This document shows, piece by piece, positions 17,218 to 25,499 of a stretch of DNA of 64,000 bases (positions within the stretch are counted from its first letter, which is position 1; every line of letters starts with the position of its first letter). The stretch lies in the NCBI GenBank assembly GCA_038326165.1, contig JBBQJT010000010.1, forward strand, positions 15,479 through 79,478. The letters run 5' to 3'. This stretch comes from JAEUUM01 sp038326165 (GTDB lineage: Bacteria; Bacteroidota; Bacteroidia; Chitinophagales; Saprospiraceae). The notes beneath the pieces were generated by a model. It was not told the origin of the DNA. It ran no database searches and saw nothing but the letters and a program-made list of their open reading frames with translations. Position numbers and translations under genes: made by a program.

Positions 17218-17634
17218 ATGTTTAACTCAAACAAAAAACAAGAAGCCACAAATAATCTTCCTTCATCTGGAGCATTGAATTCCTTGGTGCAGGGTACCAC
17301 AGTCGAGGGTACTATAAGAACGGAATCCGATATCAGAGTAGATGGAACTATAAAAGGGGACTTGACTTGCACTGCCAAATTAATCATTGGACCTACTGGA
17401 TTTGTTGAAGGCAAGGTTAAATGTGTCAATGCCATTATCGAAGGTAGATTTGAGGGAGTACTTCACGTTGAGGATTTGCTCAATGTTCGCGAAGCGGCTA
17501 ATGTAGTCGGCGATATCAATTGCGGCAAACTGATGGTGGCAACTGGTGCAATATTCAATGTAAGCTGTGATATGGGAAAAACTGGAACAATCAAAAAGTC
17601 AGCAAACCAAATGGTTGCAGATTCAATAAAATAA
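17218..17634 (+). CDS. Bactofilin (polymer-forming cytoskeletal protein)
   Basis: A 138-residue bactofilin, a small protein that polymerises into non-polar filaments at the membrane and often places cell-wall enzymes. The central beta-helix spans about residues 20-110, with the usual repeats ending in G: GTTVEGTI, DIRVDGTIKGDL, FVEGKVK, AIIEGRFEG, VVGDINCGKL. The N- and C-terminal tails are polar and disordered-looking. The atpZ ATG begins directly after its stop codon, so the two are surely cotranscribed; this bactofilin-atpZ order recurs in Bacteroidota. Confidence 0.92.
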   Translation: MFNSNKKQEATNNLPSSGALNSLVQGTTVEGTIRTESDIRVDGTIKGDLTCTAKLIIGPTGFVEGKVKCVNAIIEGRFEGVLHVEDLLNVREAANVVGDINCGKLMVATGAIFNVSCDMGKTGTIKKSANQMVADSIK

Positions 17635-17868
17635 ATGTCTCAACCTTTTAAGCCTCCTATACACAAATACAACTCCGTTCTAAAGTACTCAGGAATGGCT
17701 TTTGAACTATTGGCTTTTATTCTGATTGGCTACTGGCTTGGGAATAAAGCCGATCAATATTTGCAAAATAAAAAACCAATATTTGCAGTATTTGGTATTG
17801 TACTTATGACAGGCTTAGCCCTGTATCGAGTCATACGAAGTGTGGAAAATGACAATAAAAAAGTATGA
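17635..17868 (+). CDS. AtpZ/AtpI family ATP synthase accessory protein
   Basis: A 77-residue protein with two membrane helices (about 18-36 and 46-64) around the conserved FILIGYWLGNKAD segment, typical of AtpZ/AtpI-type proteins. Members assist c-ring assembly or carry Mg2+/Ca2+ for the ATP synthase. It is directly behind bactofilin and overlaps the next gene by four bases (ATGA). In many relatives these genes sit just before atpB; here they are about 11 kb downstream of atpB, after atpDC. Confidence 0.85.
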   Translation: MSQPFKPPIHKYNSVLKYSGMAFELLAFILIGYWLGNKADQYLQNKKPIFAVFGIVLMTGLALYRVIRSVENDNKKV

Positions 17869-18239
17869 GCTCCGCTCAATTTTACTGGTATCATTTCATA
17901 CTCCTTGCATTGTCCGCCATTTTAGCTTTGATATCCGTTCAAATCCAAACAGGGTTTATGGTTGTGGTTTTTTCATGGTGGTGTTTGATTACAATATTGA
18001 TGTTTCATTGGGGAAAATCGCTTTCTAACTCTCCTTCTAAATATGCCTTCCAAAATGTTATCTCTAGCTCTTCCTTGGTTAATTTGTTTGCAGTCCCGAC
18101 AATATTATTCATCTATAATAAAATAGTTGGCCCAATCAACAAAATTGAAATTCTATATTTCATACTCACTTACTGTATCTTTACTGCCTTTAAAGTATAT
18201 TTTTTAAGTCGATTAGGACACCAACAAACGAAAAGATGA
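17865..18239 (+). CDS. Small four-helix membrane protein, AtpI-like by context
   Basis: A 124-residue, very hydrophobic protein with about four membrane helices (roughly 8-27, 30-48, 70-85 and 93-112). No catalytic motif is visible and the sequence itself is not recognised. It overlaps atpZ and the following biotin-carrier gene by four bases each, so all are translationally coupled. Position between atpZ and a gene that is often atpB in relatives suggests the AtpI-like (subunit I) role in c-ring assembly; this rests on context only. Confidence 0.55.
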   Translation: MSSAQFYWYHFILLALSAILALISVQIQTGFMVVVFSWWCLITILMFHWGKSLSNSPSKYAFQNVISSSSLVNLFAVPTILFIYNKIVGPINKIEILYFILTYCIFTAFKVYFLSRLGHQQTKR

Positions 18240-18724
18240 TTCAAAAAACTCCTATTAAAGCAGTTGTAGATAATGTCGAGTTTTATATTTCAGAAGAAGA
18301 CGCTCGCTCACTTGACATACATAAAATTGACGATCATTCATTTCACGTTATTAAAAACAACATCTGTTACTCCGTTAATCTCATCGATAAATTATCAAAC
18401 TCAGAATACAAGATCCGGGTCAATAACGTATTGAAAGTAGTGAAATTATCAAACTCGGTTGAACAATTGATTGATAAAATGGGACTTGCGGCAAAAGGAA
18501 ATAAGATTATTCGTGAAATTAAAGCACCAATGCCTGGACTTGTTCTGAAAATAATGGCTGCAAAAGATCAGGAAGTAATAAAAGGACAAAATATATTGAT
18601 TCTGGAAGCAATGAAAATGGAAAATGTAATAAGCTCGCCAGTCGACGGAATCATTGAAAGTATTTCTCTAACAATGGGGCAATCTGTTGAAAAAAACCAA
18701 GTTCTTGTCACTTTTAAGGCTTAA
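18236..18724 (+). CDS. Biotin carboxyl carrier protein (acyl-CoA carboxylase type)
   Basis: A 162-residue protein whose C-terminal 70 residues are a biotinyl domain: IKAPMPGLVLKI, then LILEAMKMENVI with the biotinylated Lys127, then SPVDGIIESI. The N-terminal half has no clear motif but resembles the linker part of acyl-CoA carboxylase biotin subunits. It would carry CO2 between a biotin carboxylase and a carboxyltransferase, for example in propionyl-CoA carboxylase. Neither partner gene is in this window. It overlaps the preceding membrane-protein gene by four bases. Confidence 0.9.
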   Translation: MIQKTPIKAVVDNVEFYISEEDARSLDIHKIDDHSFHVIKNNICYSVNLIDKLSNSEYKIRVNNVLKVVKLSNSVEQLIDKMGLAAKGNKIIREIKAPMPGLVLKIMAAKDQEVIKGQNILILEAMKMENVISSPVDGIIESISLTMGQSVEKNQVLVTFKA

Positions 18725-18804
18725 AACTACTATTCTGCCTGTTGAAAAAGTATTTGATTTGGATTAAGAAATATTTTAAGCGCCCTTCAATCAAAACATG
18801 AATC

Positions 18805-18824
18805 CCATATCTAAATATGGTTTT
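18805..18824 (+). terminator. Weak hairpin between biotin carrier and icd genes
   Basis: CCATAT at 18805-18810 pairs with ATATGG at 18815-18820 over a four-base loop, followed by TTTT. The stem is short and AT-rich, so termination would be partial. Confidence 0.4.
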
Positions 18825-18841
18825 ATAAATATTGTAACAAT

Positions 18842-20314
18842 ATGAATGATAACATTATATACCCAATTGCGGTTGCTCCAGGTGATGGCATAGGTCCAGA
18901 AATTATGGAAGCCGTTTTGCGCATTTTTAACGCAGCTGAAGTTCCGTTAAGTTATACAATGGTTGAAATGGGCAAACATTTTTTTGACCAAGGGCATTCC
19001 ACAGGTATGACTGATGATGCCAAAAAAACTATTGAAGCACTTGGAATTCTATTCAAAGGCCCAATGGAAACTCCCAAAGGTAAAGGAGTAAAATCGATCA
19101 ACGTAACTGCTCGAAAGGTATGGAATACCTATGCGAATAAAAGAATGTTTAAATCCCTCCACGGTGTTGAAACAGTTTTCAGCAAGGCAGATATTCCTAT
19201 TGATATTACCATTGTCCGTGAAAATATTGAAGATACTTACGGAGGTATTGAACATATGTTGACACAGGATGTCGCATTGTGTCGAAGATTCATCACGCGA
19301 GAAGGTTCTCTTCAATTGCATCGATATGCTTTTGAAATGGCGCAACGCAAAGGATCCAAAAAAATCACTTGCGGCCACAAAGCCAATATCATGAAATTGA
19401 CGGATGGAATGTTTTTAGAAACCTTCTATCAGGTAGCTAAAGAATTTCCAAATTTGCAGGCTACAGACATTATCGTTGATGATCTCGCCATGAAATTGGT
19501 CTCAAAACCCAATTTATTTGATGTGGTGGTACTTCCCAATTTGCAGGGCGATATTATCTCTGATCTGTGTGCAGGATTGGTAGGAGGACTTGGTTTTGCT
19601 CCTTCGGCAAATATTGGTGATTATGTTTCCATATTTGAAGCAGTTCATGGTACAGCACCTGATATTGCAGGACAAAAAATAGCCAACCCTACTTCTTTGC
19701 TATTAAGTGGTATTATGATGTTACGCCATATCGGCTATATGCAACATGCAGCAATTATTGAAAATGCCCTCTTGGCCACTTTGGAGAAGGGTTCACATAC
19801 CTCCGATTTTGGCAATAAAGCAATACCCGCATTAAATACTGATCAATTTGCAGATGCAATTATAAACGCCTTGGGAACGACTCCCAAATTTTCACCGGCT
19901 GCAGTACCGATCGATATTACGCCTGATTTGGTAAGACTTCCTGCCCCAAGCAAAAATAAAATGATGTTTTCAGCCCATCGTATCCCGGTTGAAATGAATG
20001 GTGTAGATTTATTTGTTGAATCAACTTTACAGCCTAGCGATCTGGCCAATGTGGTCAATCAAAGTCTTCCAAATGGCTTCCATATCACAACAATAAGTAA
20101 TAGAGGCACTCAAGTATGGCCAACAGGTTCTTTGTTAACTGAATTGGTAGATCAATATCGAGTCCGAATAGAAGCTGACGTTCTAGGGCAATGCTCACAG
20201 AGTCAAATTATTTCAATACAATCAGCTCTAATCCACTCCTTAAAACTATGTTCAGCTGAATTTTTAATGTTGCATGAGGGCAAACCAGCCTATTCTTTGG
20301 CTCAAGGACAGTAA
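18842..20314 (+). CDS. icd: Isocitrate dehydrogenase, Thermus-like form with C-terminal domain
   Basis: A 490-residue beta-decarboxylating dehydrogenase that converts isocitrate to 2-oxoglutarate in the TCA cycle. It starts with IAVAPGDGIGPEIM. Substrate Args and the active-site Tyr are in ITIVRENIEDTYGG, the catalytic Lys lies in ITCGHKANIMKLTDG, the metal Asp residues in LQGDIISDL, and the nucleotide loop reads EAVHGTAPDIAGQ. About 150 residues follow the canonical fold, as in the Thermus thermophilus enzyme. NAD versus NADP use cannot be settled by eye. It is a single gene with no obvious operon partner. Confidence 0.9.
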   Translation: MNDNIIYPIAVAPGDGIGPEIMEAVLRIFNAAEVPLSYTMVEMGKHFFDQGHSTGMTDDAKKTIEALGILFKGPMETPKGKGVKSINVTARKVWNTYANKRMFKSLHGVETVFSKADIPIDITIVRENIEDTYGGIEHMLTQDVALCRRFITREGSLQLHRYAFEMAQRKGSKKITCGHKANIMKLTDGMFLETFYQVAKEFPNLQATDIIVDDLAMKLVSKPNLFDVVVLPNLQGDIISDLCAGLVGGLGFAPSANIGDYVSIFEAVHGTAPDIAGQKIANPTSLLLSGIMMLRHIGYMQHAAIIENALLATLEKGSHTSDFGNKAIPALNTDQFADAIINALGTTPKFSPAAVPIDITPDLVRLPAPSKNKMMFSAHRIPVEMNGVDLFVESTLQPSDLANVVNQSLPNGFHITTISNRGTQVWPTGSLLTELVDQYRVRIEADVLGQCSQSQIISIQSALIHSLKLCSAEFLMLHEGKPAYSLAQGQ

Positions 20315-20373
20315 AAACAAGCCTAGCTCTTTGGACCTAAGGCAGCATTAGAACTATCAATTTCGTTTAAAGT

Positions 20374-20405
20374 TTTGTGAATGCCATATTTGAGTCGTAA
20401 CTTTA
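20374..20405 (+). promoter_or_regulatory. Probable promoter of the ECF sigma gene
   Basis: TTTG at 20374-20377, a 20-base spacer, then TAACTTTA at 20398-20405 (one mismatch to TAnnTTTG). The start codon is only ten bases further on, so the leader would be very short. Confidence 0.45.
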
Positions 20406-20415
20406 ATACAAATTA

Positions 20416-20967
20416 ATGGATGTCAGCTTGCATATAAGTTTAACAGAACAAGATATTGTACTAGGATGTGCAGCGCAGGAGACCTGGGCGCAACAGAGAT
20501 TGTATGAGCAATTCTATCCTAAATTAATGGCAGTTTCATTAAGATATGCGAATAACAAAGATGAGGCTTTGGATATTCTACATGAATCTTTCATAAAAAT
20601 ATTCAAGAACATTTCTAAATTTCAGCCCAATACTTCCTTGATGGCCTGGATGAAAACGATTGTGGTCAATACCTCTATTGATATGTATCGGAAGGCTGTA
20701 CGACATCGCACCGAAGATATTGATGGTGTCTATGACTTGGTGGTTGAAGACACCTCAGATGCCATTGATCTGATCAATGAACAAGATATAATCGCTTGCA
20801 TACAAAAACTATCCCCTGTTTATAGGTCTGTGTTCAACCTTTACGTCATTGAAGGTTATTCACACAAAGAAATTGGTGAGCTTCTTTGTATCACTGAAAG
20901 CACATCAAGGTCAAATCTTGTCAAAGCAAGAACTAAATTGAAGGAACTTATAAGTAAATCATTTTAA
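20416..20967 (+). CDS. ECF-type RNA polymerase sigma factor
   Basis: A 183-residue sigma-70 family protein of the ECF class. Region 2 is seen as FYPKLMAVSLRYANNKDEALDILHESFIKIFKNI (about 35-68), and region 4 as LSPVYRSVFNLYVIEGYSHKEIGELLCITESTSRSNLVKARTKL, the helix-turn-helix that reads the -35 element. Regions 1 and 3 are lacking, as expected. The gene directly downstream (11 bases) has an anti-sigma-like N-terminus, so the pair probably forms an envelope-signalling switch. The regulon is not evident from the sequence. Confidence 0.93.
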   Translation: MDVSLHISLTEQDIVLGCAAQETWAQQRLYEQFYPKLMAVSLRYANNKDEALDILHESFIKIFKNISKFQPNTSLMAWMKTIVVNTSIDMYRKAVRHRTEDIDGVYDLVVEDTSDAIDLINEQDIIACIQKLSPVYRSVFNLYVIEGYSHKEIGELLCITESTSRSNLVKARTKLKELISKSF

Positions 20968-20978
20968 TTCAAGCAACA

Positions 20979-22271
20979 ATGGAAGATCAAAAATTAAAAG
21001 ACTTGCTTGACAACTACGAAGTTCAGTTTAATCCGGAACACTGGAATAAAATGAAAAGCAAATTGGAGGAAGCAGCTAATGTTGATAATGAAGAGGACAA
21101 ACAATTTGATCGATTCGTTAAGGCAGAAGTAGGAATGCAGCAAACACCTTTCAATCCAGCACATTGGGATAAAATGTCTCAATTGGTTGAGAAAAAATCT
21201 TTTGCTGGAAGGGTTCGCAAATACAGACTTCTTGAAGTATTATGCCTGCTATTATTGATTTGGACAACTTGGTTTGTTAGAGAAAGTGTCAAAGTAATTG
21301 ATTCCGTTGATTATGCGGTCTTATTTCCTAAAAAGACAGAAGCTGAAAAAAATGCACAAATGGTGCAGATTATTTCTTTAAATTCATCAATGCGAGATTC
21401 ACTCAAGCCAAACTTAAGTCGTGGACAATATCAAGTTTTTAATCCTTTACCTATTCAAAGCATTGCTGGAATTCCAAATATTATTGCCTCTCCCACTTTT
21501 AAGACCTATCCTGTTAATTTAAATAGTATTGCCAAACAAAACCAAAGATCTATTCTTTACGGAAACAAACAGCCTTATAATGATGCGTTCAATAAAAGTA
21601 TAACTCTTGCAAGTTTAAACTCTAAATTCTATAATCCAACAGGCACTTCAGGATTGAGATTGGGGGTTTACGCTTCATCAAATTTCGATGAAACAAGTGC
21701 TTTGAATCAAGAAATAAACAATGAAGACGCTCACTATGCCTTAGGTATGGGAGCGGGTTTATCTGTTGCGTGGAAACTAGACCGACTTGAGCTTGAAACT
21801 GGAGCAGCCTTCAACTCTGTTAGAGAGTTAGATTTTCCAAAAGAAGACTTAGCGGCATTTGATGACTCGGATAGCAAAGAAAAGAAAGTTACCAATTTGA
21901 TCAGGCTTCCTTTGGTTTTGAAATATTTGTTCAAAGATTACGGCAAATGGAAAATATATGCACTTGGTGGAGGTAACCTCCATTTGGATATTACACAAAG
22001 TTCGTTGACTTCAAATAGTCCAGATCCTACTTTTGCAGCATCCAGATCCAAAAAAAGCCTCAAAAACCTAGAAAGCGAGCCCAGCAGTTTTATTGATAGA
22101 TTTTATTACACAACCACTGTTGGTGTAGGAGTTGAAAGAAAATTGACAGACAAATTTAGTGTATTCGTTCAGCCAGAATACTTTCACCAGTTGAATCGTT
22201 CAGCCATAGACCCTTTGAGAGGGCCATCAAATTCTTTTGCAATATCTATGGGCTTAAAAACTTTTATGTAG
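20979..22271 (+). CDS. Anti-sigma-like transmembrane protein with beta-barrel-like C-terminus
   Basis: A 430-residue protein. The N-terminus has two copies of a short helix motif, FNPEHWNKM (about 17-25) and FNPAHWDKM (about 58-66), like the cytoplasmic part of Bacteroidota anti-sigma factors. One membrane helix follows at about 83-100. After a polar Ser/Asn-rich linker (to about 220), the C-terminal 200 residues alternate strands and turns (LRLGVYASSNF, YALGMGAGLSVAW, LYNLIRLPLVLKY-type) and end SFAISMGLKTFM, like an outer-membrane barrel domain. It is 11 bases behind the sigma gene. How an inner-membrane helix and a barrel coexist is unclear. Confidence 0.7.
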   Translation: MEDQKLKDLLDNYEVQFNPEHWNKMKSKLEEAANVDNEEDKQFDRFVKAEVGMQQTPFNPAHWDKMSQLVEKKSFAGRVRKYRLLEVLCLLLLIWTTWFVRESVKVIDSVDYAVLFPKKTEAEKNAQMVQIISLNSSMRDSLKPNLSRGQYQVFNPLPIQSIAGIPNIIASPTFKTYPVNLNSIAKQNQRSILYGNKQPYNDAFNKSITLASLNSKFYNPTGTSGLRLGVYASSNFDETSALNQEINNEDAHYALGMGAGLSVAWKLDRLELETGAAFNSVRELDFPKEDLAAFDDSDSKEKKVTNLIRLPLVLKYLFKDYGKWKIYALGGGNLHLDITQSSLTSNSPDPTFAASRSKKSLKNLESEPSSFIDRFYYTTTVGVGVERKLTDKFSVFVQPEYFHQLNRSAIDPLRGPSNSFAISMGLKTFM

Positions 22272-22277
22272 TTTCAT

Positions 22278-23069
22278 TTATTGAATTCTGCTGAAATGTC
22301 TCCCTTTTAATTGGATAAGTTCAACCCTTGAACTCGTCTTTATCTCTGAAATCCATCTTGATGCATTGCTGATTCTGTCATCCTGGAACAGATAAAACCT
22401 GATTTGACATTTGGTTTGTGCCAAAAGCGACCTCACTTTTGAATATCTGGCAACCATATTTTTTAGGCCCTTGAGATAGTAAAGCATCAAACTTTCAACA
22501 TGGTCTAGCTCCTTAAATCGATCTACAAATCGATTTTCTTTACTTCCAACGAATCTTGAAGAAAGTATCCTCTGCAAAAATGGACTCAAAACAAGTTGAA
22601 TTGCAAAGCGCTGAAAGCCTTTTGGCAAATAAGCTACAAAATCCTCCCACCATCCCAATTTCAAAACTGGTGATACCAAATGAATAGTAACAATACGACT
22701 ATCTATCTGATCAAGAATAGACAAATAAGCCCTCGCTCCAAAACTATGAGCCAGCAAGTCTATTTCAAAGTGGGGATAACGATCACAAATGGTTTGAATT
22801 AATGGCAGTAATTTCGTGTGATCAAATTGCCCACCTTGACATTTTGTTTTACCAAACCCCGGCCAGTAAAGTCCAATAACATGGGCATTTTTGATAATAC
22901 CCGAATACCGCAATAATACCTCTTTAGGGTCTTCCGAAAAACCTCCCAGTAATATTACTACACGTTTATCGGATCCTATTTTTGAAAGAATTCGCCAAGA
23001 TTCAATTTCAAAACAATCTTCAGCCTCGATATTAGGCAAATCATTTGAGTTTGAAAAATCGGAGATCAA
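22278..23069 (-). CDS. Alpha/beta-hydrolase fold protein
   Basis: A 263-residue protein with the alpha/beta-hydrolase pattern. A strand VVILLGGFSED near residue 33 is followed by HVIGLYWPGFGKT, with the usual GxGxS replaced by GFGKT. The nucleophile elbow is LLAHSFGARAYL with Ser after His, and a late KGRHFSRIQ holds the candidate catalytic His, close to the C-terminus. The substrate is unknown. The start is a TTG (23067-23069) whose TG lies inside the TGA stop of frr, so translation should be coupled to frr. Confidence 0.75.
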   Translation of the reverse strand: MISDFSNSNDLPNIEAEDCFEIESWRILSKIGSDKRVVILLGGFSEDPKEVLLRYSGIIKNAHVIGLYWPGFGKTKCQGGQFDHTKLLPLIQTICDRYPHFEIDLLAHSFGARAYLSILDQIDSRIVTIHLVSPVLKLGWWEDFVAYLPKGFQRFAIQLVLSPFLQRILSSRFVGSKENRFVDRFKELDHVESLMLYYLKGLKNMVARYSKVRSLLAQTKCQIRFYLFQDDRISNASRWISEIKTSSRVELIQLKGRHFSRIQ

Positions 23070-23632
23070 ACTGTCATTATTTCTTTATCTTTTGCGGCAA
23101 TAATAGCATCAATCTTGTCAATATAAACCTGCAAGAGTTTTTGCACGTCGTCCTCTTTCTTTTTACCAATATCTTCTGGAAGCCCTTCTTTAATTGCTTT
23201 TTTGAATATCTCAATGGCCTCTCTGCGTGCACTGCGCATCCCTACCTTGGATTCTTCGCCAGCGTGTTTGGATTGCTTTACCAACTCCTTTCTGCGCTCT
23301 TCAGTAAGCGGGGGGATATTCAGTCGAACTGTTTCACCATCATTCATGGGTGTTAAGCCCATATTCGCTTCAAAAATTGCTTTTTCAATTGGTGCCAGCA
23401 TTTTCTTCTCCCAAGGCTGAATGGTCAAAGTTCTTGAATCTGCAGTTGCGACATTAGCCACTTGGGACAAAGCGGTTGGAGTTCCATAATAGTCAACCAA
23501 CAGCCCGTCCAACATAGCTGTATTGGCCTTACCGGCTCTCAATTTGGACATTTCTTTTTGAAGGTGATCAATAGAGTGGTCAAATGCGTCTTTGGTCTTG
23601 CCAATAATTATTGCAATTTCTTGTTCATTCAT
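23066..23632 (-). CDS. frr: Ribosome recycling factor
   Basis: A 188-residue RRF that splits post-termination ribosomes with EF-G. Family signatures are LRAGKANTAMLDGLLVDYYGTPT (about 32-54), TLTIQPWEKKML, and IPPLTEERRKELVKQSKHAGEESKVGMRSARREA. Length is normal. In many Bacteroidota it follows pyrH; here it follows a terminator and its own -7 box and is coupled to a hydrolase gene downstream. Confidence 0.97.
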   Translation of the reverse strand: MNEQEIAIIIGKTKDAFDHSIDHLQKEMSKLRAGKANTAMLDGLLVDYYGTPTALSQVANVATADSRTLTIQPWEKKMLAPIEKAIFEANMGLTPMNDGETVRLNIPPLTEERRKELVKQSKHAGEESKVGMRSARREAIEIFKKAIKEGLPEDIGKKKEDDVQKLLQVYIDKIDAIIAAKDKEIMTV

Positions 23633-23656
23633 GTGTTGTCGATTTGAATATTAGTG

Positions 23657-23664
23657 CAAATATA
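23657..23664 (-). promoter_or_regulatory. -7 box upstream of frr
   Basis: TATATTTG followed by C on the minus strand fits TAnnTTTG. Transcription would start near 23650, about 18 bases before the ATG. No TTTG was found at the -33 distance. Confidence 0.5.
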
Positions 23665-23708
23665 TAACCTCAGTTCAGAATCTTTGAACCATATCATTAT
23701 TTCTGGAT

Positions 23709-23733
23709 AAAAAGAGACAAACTCAATTGTCCC
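23709..23733 (-). terminator. Terminator between the YugP-like gene and frr
   Basis: On the minus strand GGGACAA (23733-23727) pairs with TTGTCTC (23720-23714) over six bases, with one G-U pair, and is followed by five T (23713-23709). It separates frr from the upstream nadA-containing unit. Confidence 0.65.
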
Positions 23734-23746
23734 TTGTATTTAAAGC

Positions 23747-24430
23747 TTAATCTCTACGACCCATAAATATCATGACCAGATATAAAAGTTGTACCAAAGC
23801 TGCCAAGGCAGCAGCGACATAAGTTAATGCAGCCCATCTCAAAGCATCTTTTGCTCCATCGTAATAAACTCCCGTTGCCACATTGTTATTGTTCAACCAC
23901 ACCAGGGCTCTTTTGCTGGCATCAAACTCTACTGGTAAGGTAATCAATGCAAATAGAGTTGTGATCATGAAAGTAGCGATGGCTGCTAAAAGCATCCATT
24001 TATTACCCAATACACCCATCCCAAAGATACCAGCCATAAACAAGTACTGTTGCATATTGGCAGATATCTGAACCACAGGTACAAGTTTTGATCTCAACAT
24101 AAGCATAGAATAAGCGGTAGCATGTTGTACGGCATGTCCACACTCATGTGCTGCCACAGCTGCAGCAGATACATGGTTGCCGTAATATACATTTTGGCTC
24201 AGATTAACAGTTTTATCGCCTGGATTGTAGTGGTCGGTTAGGTGACCCTCAACACTGGTAACTTTAACATCATAAATGCCATAATACTTCAACATCGATT
24301 CAGCAACATCCTTACCGGTCATGCTGTTTTGCAAGGGCATGTGGCTGTAGTGTTCAAATTTTGATTTCAGTCTAGCACTTATCATCCACCCAATGGCAGC
24401 AAACACAACCGAAATTATTATCAATCCCAT
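23747..24430 (-). CDS. YugP-type zinc metallopeptidase, membrane-bound
   Basis: A 227-residue membrane protein of the neutral zinc metallopeptidase YugP family. A short N-terminal helix is followed by a soluble stretch with the zinc-binding HECGHAVQHA motif (near residue 91), in which HExxH reads HECGH. Three more hydrophobic segments come after it, the last at the C-terminus (ALAALVQLLYLVMIF). The catalytic site is adjacent to the membrane. The physiological substrate is unknown. It is 45 bases downstream of nadA on the same strand and ends in a terminator. Confidence 0.9.
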   Translation of the reverse strand: MGLIIISVVFAAIGWMISARLKSKFEHYSHMPLQNSMTGKDVAESMLKYYGIYDVKVTSVEGHLTDHYNPGDKTVNLSQNVYYGNHVSAAAVAAHECGHAVQHATAYSMLMLRSKLVPVVQISANMQQYLFMAGIFGMGVLGNKWMLLAAIATFMITTLFALITLPVEFDASKRALVWLNNNNVATGVYYDGAKDALRWAALTYVAAALAALVQLLYLVMIFMGRRD

Positions 24431-24475
24431 TTTATATAGTTTTAGTAATTAACAAATTGGTGCTATAAAAAGTTC

Positions 24476-25495
24476 TTATGAAATAAGTCCTGCTTTTGCT
24501 GATACTTCCATCATTCTGTCAATGGAAGGTCTGCCCTTTTCTATTACCCAATCAGGCATAATAATTTCAGGCAGCTCATATTTCATGCACAAATATAGCT
24601 TTTCCATTGTATTTCGCTTCATATGTGGACACTCATTACATGCACAATGGCTATCAGGTGGACCCGGTATAAATTTTTTATGCGGACTTCTCTTTTCCAT
24701 CTGGTGCAAAATACCCGCTTCTGTGGCTACGATATATTCCATAGCTTCATCCTGCTGCGTGAAATTCAGTAGGCCACTTGTACTGCCGATATATGAAGCC
24801 AATTCCAGTATGGGTGTTTCGCACTCGGGATGAGCAATAACTTTCGCATTGGGGTGCAAGTGCATCAACTTTACCAATTTTTCACGAGAAAAAATTTCAT
24901 GAACCATACAAGCTCCTTGCCAAAGCACCATGTCTCTTCCTGTTTTGTTGATCAAATATTGACCAAGATTGCGATCAGGAGCAAATATAATCTTTTGATC
25001 TTTTGGTATGCTTTCAATTATTTTTACCGCATTGGTCGAGGTACAACATATATCTGTTAAGGTTTTCAATTCAGCCGAACAATTGATGTAACTAACAACG
25101 GTATGATCAGGATACTTCTCCTTAAACTTTGAAAACAATGGAGCTGGACATGAATCAGCAAGTGAACATCCTGCTTTTAGATCCGGCAACACAACTTTCT
25201 TATTGGGGGAAAGCATTTTCGCAGATTCCGCCATAAAATGAACCCCTGCAAAAACTATCAAATCAGCATTTGTCTTTGCAGCCATTTGGCTTAAGCCCAG
25301 ACTATCCCCTACATAATCTGCAATATCTTGAATTTCAGATTCTTGATAATAATGGGCGAGAATAATAGCATTTTTCTCCTTTTTGAGCTTGTTGATTTCG
25401 GCAACAAGATCTAAACTTGGATCAACTTCAATGTCCAAATATCCCTTCCGCTTTAAAGATTTCTCTATGCCGTCCGTATTTATATTCACTGTCAT
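24476..25495 (-). CDS. nadA: Quinolinate synthase A
   Basis: A 339-residue iron-sulfur enzyme that condenses iminoaspartate with dihydroxyacetone phosphate to quinolinate in NAD synthesis. Signatures are IILAHYYQESEIQDIADYVGDSL, VFAGVHFMAESAKML, and the three cluster cysteines in the regions CSLADSCP, ICCTSTN and DSHCACNECPHM. Length is normal. nadB and nadC are not in the window, but nadD occurs at 50680. It lies five bases downstream of the DUF4230 gene, so it is probably part of the minus-strand unit from 27909. Confidence 0.97.
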   Translation of the reverse strand: MTVNINTDGIEKSLKRKGYLDIEVDPSLDLVAEINKLKKEKNAIILAHYYQESEIQDIADYVGDSLGLSQMAAKTNADLIVFAGVHFMAESAKMLSPNKKVVLPDLKAGCSLADSCPAPLFSKFKEKYPDHTVVSYINCSAELKTLTDICCTSTNAVKIIESIPKDQKIIFAPDRNLGQYLINKTGRDMVLWQGACMVHEIFSREKLVKLMHLHPNAKVIAHPECETPILELASYIGSTSGLLNFTQQDEAMEYIVATEAGILHQMEKRSPHKKFIPGPPDSHCACNECPHMKRNTMEKLYLCMKYELPEIIMPDWVIEKGRPSIDRMMEVSAKAGLIS

Positions 25496-25499
25496 AAAA

